DNA from: Halomonas sp. 1513
GTDB taxonomy: Bacteria > Pseudomonadota > Gammaproteobacteria > Pseudomonadales > Halomonadaceae
Reading direction: 5' to 3'
DNA: 64,000 bases
Assembly (NCBI GenBank): GCA_001971685.1
Contig: CP019326.1
Coordinates: 3,348,001 to 3,412,000 of the forward strand
Within the stretch, counting starts at the first letter, position 1, and each line of letters begins with the position of its first letter. Both the position numbers and the translations under genes were made by a program. This document shows, one piece after another, positions 58,100-64,000 of the stretch. The notes below the pieces were generated by a model. The model worked only from the letters and a program-made list of their open reading frames with translations. It searched no databases and was not told where the DNA came from.

Positions 58100-59186
58100 C
58101 GATGCTGTTCTCCACGCGCACGCCATCGGGAAAGCCGCCGAACGGTTGGAACAGGTCGGGGTAGGACTCGTTGCCGCCGAGGCCCAGGCCGGCGGCGATA
58201 TTGAGCGACATCTGGTGGCCACCGTGGGGGATGCAGCGGCTCGCCGACCAGCCGTGCTCCTTGAGCATGTCGAGGGTGCGCAGGTACTCCACCAGGCCAT
58301 AGCTCAGCGCACAGTCGAACTGCAGCCAGTCGCGGTCGGGGCGCATGCCGCCGTAGCGGATCAGGTTGCGCGCGTCCTGCATCGAGAAGAGATTCTCGCC
58401 GGTGGCCATGGGGTTGGTGTAGAAGCTGCGCAGGGTCGCCTGCAGCTCGAAATCGAGCGGGTCGCCGGGCTCTTCGTACCAGAACAGGTCGTACTGCGAG
58501 AGCGCCTTGGCGTAGGCGATTGCGGTCTCCAGGTCGAAGCGACCGTTGGCATCCACGCAAAGCTTCTGGCCGTCCTGCAGCACCTCCATGACGGCGTCGA
58601 TGCGGCGCAGATCCTCCTCCAGGGAGCCGCCGCCGATCTTCTTCTTGACCACGCTGTAGCCGCGGTCCAGGTAGCTGCGCATCTCATCCTGCAGCTTGCG
58701 GTAGTCCTGCCCCGGGTAGTAGTAGCCACCGGCGGCGTAGACGAATACCTTGCGGTCGGGCTGGCCGTTGCCGTAGCGTTCGGCCAGCAGCTGGAACAGC
58801 GGTTTTTCTTCGATCTTGGCCACGGCGTCCCACACCGCCATGTCGATGGTGCCCATGGCGACAGAGCGCTCGCCGTGCCCGCCGGGCTTCTCGTTGATGA
58901 ACATGGCATCCCAGATCTTGTGCGGATCGAGATTGTTGCCGCTGGCATCGAGCAGGTCCTCCGGGTTGGCCTCCATCACCCGGGGGATGAAGCGCTCGCG
59001 CATCAGCGTGCCCTGGCCATAGCGCCCGTTGGAGTTGAAGCCGTAGCCCACCACCGGCTTGCCGTCGCGCACCACGTCGGTGATGACGGCCACCAGGCTC
59101 AGCGTCATCTTGCTGAAGTCGATGTAGGCGTTGCGGATGGACGAACTGATGGGAACGGTCTTTTCGCGAATCTCGACGATCTTCAT
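58020..59186 (-). CDS. Mandelate racemase/enolase-superfamily dehydratase, D(-)-tartrate dehydratase-like
   Basis: 388 residues of the enolase superfamily, MR subgroup. Catalytic elements: YSVVKKKIGGGSLEEDLRRI with the KxK lysine, LCVDANGRFDLETAIAYAKA (metal Asp), WYEEPGDPLDFE (metal Glu), ATGENLFSMQDARNLIR (metal Glu), and the His of CIPHGGHQMSLNIAAGLGLGG. This set agrees with D(-)-tartrate dehydratase (TarD), which also has a KKKIGG-like loop. The ATG at 59186 begins MKIVEIREKTVPISSSIRNA. A divergent LysR gene starts 102 bases away. Galactarate or other acid sugars are alternative substrates. Confidence 0.87.
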   Translation of the reverse strand: MKIVEIREKTVPISSSIRNAYIDFSKMTLSLVAVITDVVRDGKPVVGYGFNSNGRYGQGTLMRERFIPRVMEANPEDLLDASGNNLDPHKIWDAMFINEKPGGHGERSVAMGTIDMAVWDAVAKIEEKPLFQLLAERYGNGQPDRKVFVYAAGGYYYPGQDYRKLQDEMRSYLDRGYSVVKKKIGGGSLEEDLRRIDAVMEVLQDGQKLCVDANGRFDLETAIAYAKALSQYDLFWYEEPGDPLDFELQATLRSFYTNPMATGENLFSMQDARNLIRYGGMRPDRDWLQFDCALSYGLVEYLRTLDMLKEHGWSASRCIPHGGHQMSLNIAAGLGLGGNESYPDLFQPFGGFPDGVRVENSIVTLPDLPGIGFEGKADLYREMQALSA

Positions 59187-59288
59187 ACTTGGCCTCCAAG
59201 GGTAACGACGTCTGGCCATCATCGCCCCACCCGGTAGTATCCTGCCAATGCGCAATTTCGCTGATGTCATGCACGGGACGAACCGACC

Positions 59289-60194
59289 ATGAACTTCATC
59301 TGGCTCGAAGACTTTCTGGCCCTGGCGCCAACCGGCAACTTTTCCCGTGCGGCGGAGGAGCGTCACAGCTCCCAGCCGGCGTTCAGCCGCCGCATCCGGG
59401 CGCTGGAAGCGTGGGTCGGTGCCGAGCTATTCGACAGAAGCACTCAGCCCGCCAGGCTGACGGAGGTCGGCGAGTGGTTTCTCGGGGTGGCACAGGATCT
59501 GCTGGCGCGGGTCTCACGGGTGCCGGGCGATGCCCAGCGGGTCGCCGAAGCCAGCTCGGTGACGCTGCGCCTGGCCTCTACCCACGCGCTCTCCTTCACC
59601 TTCCTGCCACGCTGGTTGCGCGGTCTGGAAGCCACCGCCGCACTCGAGTCGGTACAGCTGATGTCGGATGTGCTGCAGCGCTGCGAGGCGCTGATGCAGG
59701 AGGGCAAGGCCCAGTTCGTGCTGAGCCATGCCCACGCGCAGGCGCCAGGCGCGCTGGATGCGGGTGCCTACCTCGCCATTCAGGTCGGCGACGACGAGCT
59801 GATCCCCGTCTGTTCACCCGACTCGCGAGGCGAGGCCCGCCACCGACTGGGCACCGGAGCGGGCGTGCCGCTGTTGCGCTACAGCGAGGAGTCGGGCCTG
59901 GGGCGCATCATCCGCTCGGTATTCGACCGACGCCTGGCAGCCGCGAATACGGTCTTCACTGCCCATGCCGCCTCGGTACTGCGCACCATGGCGCTGGATG
60001 GCAGGGGCATCGCCTGGCTGCCGCGCACCCTGGTGGAGGAAGACCTGGATGCGGCAAGACTGGTGGCGTCCGGCGGCGCGGAGTGGAGCGTCCCCGTCGC
60101 CATCAAGCTCTACCGCGAGCGTGAACTCAGCGGCCGAGCGGCGCAGGCGCTCTGGCAAGCCGTGACGATCCAGCAGGCCAGTGCGGTAGATTAA
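59289..60194 (+). CDS. LysR-family transcriptional regulator
   Basis: 301 residues. N-terminal winged helix-turn-helix FLALAPTGNFSRAAEERHSS then QPAFSRRIRALEAWVGAELF, typical of LysR, and a periplasmic-binding-like sensor domain with ALSFTFLPRWL and QLMSDVLQRCEALMQEGKAQ. Divergent from the tartrate-dehydratase-like gene, so regulation of it by a hydroxy-acid is the natural guess. A LysR-type T-N11-A site would be expected in 59187-59288. Confidence 0.92.
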   Translation: MNFIWLEDFLALAPTGNFSRAAEERHSSQPAFSRRIRALEAWVGAELFDRSTQPARLTEVGEWFLGVAQDLLARVSRVPGDAQRVAEASSVTLRLASTHALSFTFLPRWLRGLEATAALESVQLMSDVLQRCEALMQEGKAQFVLSHAHAQAPGALDAGAYLAIQVGDDELIPVCSPDSRGEARHRLGTGAGVPLLRYSEESGLGRIIRSVFDRRLAAANTVFTAHAASVLRTMALDGRGIAWLPRTLVEEDLDAARLVASGGAEWSVPVAIKLYRERELSGRAAQALWQAVTIQQASAVD

Positions 60195-60277
60195 GTCCAT
60201 TCGGCTTCCGGCACGCTGGAAACCGAATGCAAATCGCACGCGAAATTAATATCAAGACACTGAATTTAAAGGAAAAA

Positions 60278-60306
60278 TTGACCAGAAGCGCAATTCTCTC
60301 TAGGAT
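60278..60306 (+). promoter_or_regulatory. Sigma-70 promoter of the ferritin gene
   Basis: TTGACC (60278-60283) and TAGGAT (60301-60306), 17 bases apart, 36 bases before the ATG. The AT-rich DNA just upstream (AATTTAAAGGAAAAA) could be an UP element. No clear Fur box. Confidence 0.68.
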
Positions 60307-60341
60307 GCACTACCTATACATCGCGCTACTAAGGTAACCCC

Positions 60342-60809
60342 ATGAAAGGCAACCAGAACATTATCGACGCCTTGAACGGCCTGCTCGCGGCAGAGCTCGC
60401 CGCCATGGATCAGTATTTCATCCACTCCGAGATGTATGCCGACTGGGGCTTCACCAAGCTCTACGAGCGCATCGCCCATGAATTCGACGATGAGAAGGAC
60501 CATGCCAAGCAGCTGATCGAGCGGATCCTGTTCCTTGAAGGCAAGCCCGACATGCACACCCGTACCCCGGTGCGCGTGGGTCAGGACGTGGAGGAGATGC
60601 TCGGCAACGACCTGCAGCTCGAGTACGAGGTGGGCGACGCCCTGAAGGACGCCATCGCGCTGTGCGAGCGGGAGAGCGACTTTCAGACCCGCAGCGTGCT
60701 GCTGGGGCTGCTGGCCGACACCGAAGAGGACCACGCCTACTGGCTGGAGCAGCAGCTGCGGCTGATCAAGATGCTGGGCAGAGAGAACTACCTGCAGGCG
60801 CAGATGTAA
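60342..60809 (+). CDS. Bacterioferritin-type ferritin lacking the haem-ligand methionine
   Basis: 155 residues, an iron-storage subunit of the bacterioferritin branch; 24 copies form a shell. Di-iron ferroxidase ligands are present: Glu in LAAELAAMDQYF, Glu/His in HEFDDEKDHAKQLIE, Glu in LQLEYEVG and Glu/His in ADTEEDHAYW. The residue that in bacterioferritin is the haem-binding Met52 (IDEMKHAD) is Lys here (DDEKDHAK), so intersubunit haem binding is doubtful; the sequence more resembles P. aeruginosa FtnA (formerly BfrA). Length and C-terminal ENYLQAQM ending agree. Well-placed promoter just upstream. Confidence 0.93.
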   Translation: MKGNQNIIDALNGLLAAELAAMDQYFIHSEMYADWGFTKLYERIAHEFDDEKDHAKQLIERILFLEGKPDMHTRTPVRVGQDVEEMLGNDLQLEYEVGDALKDAIALCERESDFQTRSVLLGLLADTEEDHAYWLEQQLRLIKMLGRENYLQAQM

Positions 60810-60829
60810 GCCAAAACGCCTGGCAGCGC

Positions 60830-60859
60830 TACCCGCCACCCGACTCTGCACGGCGGGTA
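60830..60859. terminator. Hairpin after the ferritin gene
   Basis: TACCCGCC (60830-60837) and GGCGGGTA (60852-60859), perfect 8-bp stem, 14-base loop, 20 bases after the stop. No T-run follows, so the terminator call is tentative. Confidence 0.4.
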
Positions 60860-61015
60860 TCGCTAGCCGCCACTTGACGCAGTGTGTCGACGAAGCGCGC
60901 CAGCTGCACGCCCGTTCATCTTCGAGCTTCTTGATAGTCGCCGTGACGTTGGTCTGCACCGTATGCAGCCGCCGCGTACTCTTGGGGTACTGCCGCTGAT
61001 TCAGGACCGCCCTGC

Positions 61016-62221
61016 ATGGTCGATAAGCGAGATATTCCCGCCCTGCTAACGGGCATCATGGCCACCCTCGCCGGGATCGGCCTCGCTCGCTTTGCCTACA
61101 CCCCGCTCCTGCCAGCGCTTGTCGAAGCGCAGTGGTTCAGCGCCAGCGCTGCGGCCTATCTCGGGGCAGCCAACCTGCTCGGCTACCTGATCGGCGCACT
61201 CTCAGGCCACGTCCTCTCCGAACGCTACCCACCGCGGGCGCTGCTCGGCGTCTGTTTTGCGGCCATCGCCCTGAGTTTTGTGCTCTGTGCATGGCCTGCC
61301 GGCTTTGCCTGGTTCTTCGTCTGGCGGCTGGTCTCAGGCATCGCCGGGGCGATCCTGATGGTGGTCGGCCCGTCCCTGGCACTGACGGCCACACCGACAG
61401 GCCGGCGCGCCCATGTCGGTGGCCTGGTGTTTACCGGCATCGGCCTGGGGGTGCTCCTCTCGGCCTGGGTAGTGCCGCAGCTGCTCGAGACCAGCCTGAT
61501 GGCGACCTGGCTGGCCCTCGGCGTGCTGACCCTTGTCGCGGGGTTACTCGGCGACCGCGGCCTGGCGCGCCTGGCGATACCCGCGCGCGCTTCGCCCGAG
61601 CAAGCAGGCGCCCCCCGGGCACACCCCGGGGTGGCCATCGCCGTGCTGCTGGTGATAGGCGCCTATGCCCTGGATGGCGCGGGGTTCGTGCCGCATACGG
61701 TGTTCTGGGTCGACTACCTGGCCAGGGAGAACGCCCTCGGCCACTCCCCCGCTGCCCTGCAGTGGGGCCTATTCGGGGTGGGGGCGGTGTGCGGCCCGCT
61801 GCTGGCCGGCGCCGTTGCCCGGCGGCTAGGCTGGCACCTTGGGCTGGCCTTGGCGTTCCTGGCCAAGGCCGCCGCAATTGCCCTGCCGCTGCTGTCGCTG
61901 GACCTGCTCAGCCGCTCGCTCTCCTCCTTCGTGGTCGGTGCCATGATCCCCGGCATCGTGGCGCTGACCTCCGGCCGGCTCGCCGAGCTGGCCGGCCCAG
62001 CGGCTCACAAGCGACTCTGGGGGCGCGCTACCGCGGCGTTCGCCGCGGCACAGGCGGCTTCGGGTTACGGCATGTCCGCCCTCTATGATGGGTGGGGCAG
62101 CTATACGCCACTCTTCGCCATCGGCAGCGTAATGCTGGCCGGCGGATTCGCTCTGATACTCCTCAGCCGTGGCCTGCAGGCACGCCACGGCGCTCTCTCC
62201 ACCCCACCCAGGAGGCACTGA
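61016..62221 (+). CDS. MFS transporter, YbfB/YjiJ family
   Basis: 401 residues with 12 spans. Family features: GIGLARFAYTPLLPALVEAQ near the N-terminus, AAYLGAANLLGYLIGALSGH, RLVSGIAGAILMVVGPSLAL, and GFVPHTVFWVDYLAREN. YbfB/YjiJ proteins are poorly characterised efflux permeases. Its TGA stop overlaps the next gene's ATG by one base (TGATG), so the two are co-translated. Confidence 0.9.
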   Translation: MVDKRDIPALLTGIMATLAGIGLARFAYTPLLPALVEAQWFSASAAAYLGAANLLGYLIGALSGHVLSERYPPRALLGVCFAAIALSFVLCAWPAGFAWFFVWRLVSGIAGAILMVVGPSLALTATPTGRRAHVGGLVFTGIGLGVLLSAWVVPQLLETSLMATWLALGVLTLVAGLLGDRGLARLAIPARASPEQAGAPRAHPGVAIAVLLVIGAYALDGAGFVPHTVFWVDYLARENALGHSPAALQWGLFGVGAVCGPLLAGAVARRLGWHLGLALAFLAKAAAIALPLLSLDLLSRSLSSFVVGAMIPGIVALTSGRLAELAGPAAHKRLWGRATAAFAAAQAASGYGMSALYDGWGSYTPLFAIGSVMLAGGFALILLSRGLQARHGALSTPPRRH

Positions 62222-62823
62222 TGGAACTCTTTCTCAACGCGACCTCGCCCTATGCCCGCATGGTTCGTATCACGCTGCTGGAGAAAGGCCTGGCCGAAGC
62301 GGTGACGCTGCGCTGGTGCGATCCCTGGGCCGACGATGCCGCGCTGCTGGAGGCCAACCCCGCCGGGCGCATTCCCGCACTAGTGACGGAGGATGGCACG
62401 ACGCTCAGCGAATCGCTGCTGATCGCCTTCTACCTCGACGAGGTCGGCCCCGGAGAGCCGCTGATTCCGCAAGCACGCTCGAGCGAGGTGCTGCATCTTG
62501 TCGGCCTCGGCCAAGGGCTGATGGATGCCGCCTTCACCACGGTGATCGCGCGCAAGCATCACGGCGGCGAGGCCGACGACAGCGTACTGGGCCAGCGCCG
62601 CCAGCGCGCCTTTCAGCGCATCCTGGACCGGTTGGAGCAGGAGCTCGATGAGGCCCAGGCGGCGTCGGCCATGACCCTTGGCAATATCGCCGTTGCCGTC
62701 GCGCTGGATTACCTGGCGTTCCGGCTGCCCGAGGTGGCGTGGGCCAAGGGCCGCCCCAGGCTAGCGGCCTGGCAGCGCCAGATCGTCCGCCGCGAGAGCT
62801 TCACGCAGACGGCGTTTGCGTGA
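62221..62823 (+). CDS. Glutathione S-transferase
   Basis: 200 residues. N-terminal thioredoxin-like GST domain: MELFLNATSPYARMVRITLL, with the catalytic Ser/Tyr region TSPYARM, then NPAGRIPALVTEDGTTLSES (cis-proline and the glutathione-binding SES motif). The C-terminal helical domain is less conserved. The substrate is unknown; joint translation with the MFS exporter suggests conjugation and export of a toxic compound, by inference. Confidence 0.92.
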   Translation: MELFLNATSPYARMVRITLLEKGLAEAVTLRWCDPWADDAALLEANPAGRIPALVTEDGTTLSESLLIAFYLDEVGPGEPLIPQARSSEVLHLVGLGQGLMDAAFTTVIARKHHGGEADDSVLGQRRQRAFQRILDRLEQELDEAQAASAMTLGNIAVAVALDYLAFRLPEVAWAKGRPRLAAWQRQIVRRESFTQTAFA

Positions 62824-62836
62824 GGCCGGATAGCCT

Positions 62837-63634
62837 TTAAGGCAGCGCCTGCAACTCGCGAAGGGCTTCACGCACAATGGCATCGCGCTTGGGGATATCG
62901 TCCATGCGATTAGGGGTGTCAATGTTGAGGGCGAAGAACACCGGCCCGCTGGGCCATTCGACCCAGCCCACCCACCAGGCCAGCTCGCCGGACCAGCCGG
63001 TCTTGGCGCGCAGGATCCAGTCGCGGCCGGCCTCGCCGATCATCAGGTCCTTGACCAGCCGCTGGTCGGCCTCGTCGAACGCTAGCTCGTTGCGATAGAG
63101 CTGCTGCAGGAAGCCGATCTGCTCCTCGGCGGAGACCTCCAGGTGGCCAGGGGCGAGCCAGAAGTTCTCGAGGTCGCTGCCTATCTCGGCGTTACCGTAG
63201 TCGATCTCTGCCAGGTAGCGCCGCTCGCGCTCCTCGCCCAGCTCCCGGGCGAAATGCTGATAAAGCCACACCGTCGAGTTGCGCATGGCAGAGCGCAGGG
63301 TCTGATCGGCGTTCCACGCCGCAGCGGTGCGTTCGGTGCCGTCCCAGGCAAACACCTGAAACTCGTCGTCCGCCACGCCAGCATCCAGCGCAAACAGGGT
63401 GTGGGGCACCTTGAAGGTGGAGGCCGGCACGAAGCGCTGGCGTGCACGCTCGGCGTCATGCACCCAGGTCGCTTGGGCATCCTGACGCTGATCCACTATC
63501 AGCAAGGTGCCCTCGGCGCCATGTTCCTGAAACAGCGCCGCCCAGTCGTCCCGCTCCTGCCAGGTGTCGGCCATCGCGCCTAGTGGGGCCAGGCCCAGCA
63601 CCAGGGCGCCGGCCAGTAAAAATTTTAGGGTCAT
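62837..63634 (-). CDS. Class D (OXA-type) beta-lactamase
   Basis: 265 residues. MTLKFLLAGALVLGLAPLGA is a signal peptide, so periplasmic. Class D active-site motifs: PASTFKVPHTLFALDAG with Ser72 and Lys75, NSTVWLYQ (Ser120-x-Val122), IDYGNAEIG (Tyr-Gly-Asn 146-148), FWL after it, and RAKTGWSGELAWWVGW (Lys-Thr-Gly). All are intact, so it should hydrolyse penicillins; OXA subgroup not assignable. The ATG at 63634 is preferred over an upstream in-frame start. It is divergent from an AmpR-like regulator. Confidence 0.95.
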   Translation of the reverse strand: MTLKFLLAGALVLGLAPLGAMADTWQERDDWAALFQEHGAEGTLLIVDQRQDAQATWVHDAERARQRFVPASTFKVPHTLFALDAGVADDEFQVFAWDGTERTAAAWNADQTLRSAMRNSTVWLYQHFARELGEERERRYLAEIDYGNAEIGSDLENFWLAPGHLEVSAEEQIGFLQQLYRNELAFDEADQRLVKDLMIGEAGRDWILRAKTGWSGELAWWVGWVEWPSGPVFFALNIDTPNRMDDIPKRDAIVREALRELQALP

Positions 63635-63762
63635 GATTCCATCTCGCTGTCGTCGTTTTGATCCAGAAGCAGGCAATACGCTGCTGATGGCTAGATTAGT
63701 AGGTCGCGAAACGGCTCCACAAACTATGTTAACTTGCATCAGCCATAAACTGGATTTGGGCT

Positions 63763-64000
63763 ATGACGAGACCTTACCTGCCGCTCAATGCCCTGCGCGC
63801 CTTCGAGGCTTCCGCCCGCCTGCGAAGCTTCACCCGCGCGGGTGACGAGCTGAACGTGACCCAGGCTGCCGTCAGCCATCAGGTCAAGCTCCTGGAACAG
63901 CGGCTGGGCGTGGTGCTGTTCAAGCGCCTGCCGCGGGGCCTGATGATTACCGCCGAAGGCGAGGCGCTGCTGCCGGTACTGGGCGATGCCTTCGACCGCA
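63763..64000 (+). CDS. AmpR-like LysR regulator, N-terminal part (cut by window end)
   Basis: 79 residues seen. MTRPYLPLNALRAFEASARL, RSFTRAGDELNVTQAAVSHQ and VKLLEQRLGVVLFKRLPRGL followed by TAEGEALLPVLGDAFDR match the AmpR N-terminus over the helix-turn-helix. AmpR activates beta-lactamase on cell-wall fragments. Here it sits divergent from a class D gene, 128 bases apart. Related GcvA-type regulators share this region, so ampR is not certain without the C-terminal domain. Confidence 0.85.
   Translation, partial: MTRPYLPLNALRAFEASARLRSFTRAGDELNVTQAAVSHQVKLLEQRLGVVLFKRLPRGLMITAEGEALLPVLGDAFDR

Noticed and set aside
57957-59237. 426-codon plus-strand frame opposite the tartrate-dehydratase-like gene
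   Set aside because: The enolase-superfamily catalytic motifs are on the minus strand; the plus frame looks like antisense.

Overview
The window is high-GC gammaproteobacterial chromosome. Tripartite and sodium:solute transporters, a complete recCBD operon and a ferritin of the P. aeruginosa FtnA kind suggest a halophilic, Halomonas-like bacterium. That assignment is inference; there is no rRNA gene to fix it, and I saw no tRNA gene. Most of the window is ordinary metabolic chromosome. The exception is roughly 28.8-41.7 kb, where base composition drops and the genes become accessory.

Layout. 1-3 kb: start of ilvD, then a TPP-riboswitch-controlled pair (ThiV-like symporter plus a cysteine-less TenA) for thiamine-pyrimidine salvage. 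3-8 kb: an unknown gene, selO, and an SSS symporter with a 42-residue partner. 8-14 kb: two complete tripartite uptake systems back to back, TRAP (dctPQM) and TTT (tctC-A-B). 14-18.4 kb: isomerase, amidase, NUDIX, ogt, a small secreted protein. 18.5-28.4 kb: recC-recB-recD, with recD carrying a three-copy 42-bp REP-like tandem repeat in frame.

29-39 kb is the most interesting stretch: an array that looks like integron gene cassettes without an integron integrase. At least five folded attC-like sites separate genes that all read on the minus strand, with stop codons lying inside or beside the CTAAC box. Cargo: an unknown protein, an AbiV-like HEPN protein, a SIR2-like NADase candidate coupled to a degenerate Ham1/ITPase-like protein, a membrane-anchored protein, two sugar-modifying genes (one a GT25/sulfotransferase-like/GH16 fusion), a zinc-ribbon TIR protein and a RiboL-PSP-type HEPN protein. 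It reads as an anti-phage cassette collection. A tyrosine recombinase broken by one in-frame amber codon lies inside it on the opposite strand.

39-46.6 kb: DUF427, a truncated ion channel fused to an orphan MNT nucleotidyltransferase, RES-Xre, YciI-like, a haem-motif Vgb-like lyase, an ABC-F gene behind a three-way-junction leader, BrnT-BrnA, and a nucleosidase. 46.6-64 kb: sodC, DsbA-like, diguanylate cyclase, aldehyde dehydrogenase, PPOX, TetR-MFS, monooxygenase, DUF2380, GFA, DMT exporter, tartrate-dehydratase-like enolase with a divergent LysR, ferritin, MFS-GST, and an OXA-type beta-lactamase divergent from an AmpR-like regulator that runs off the end.
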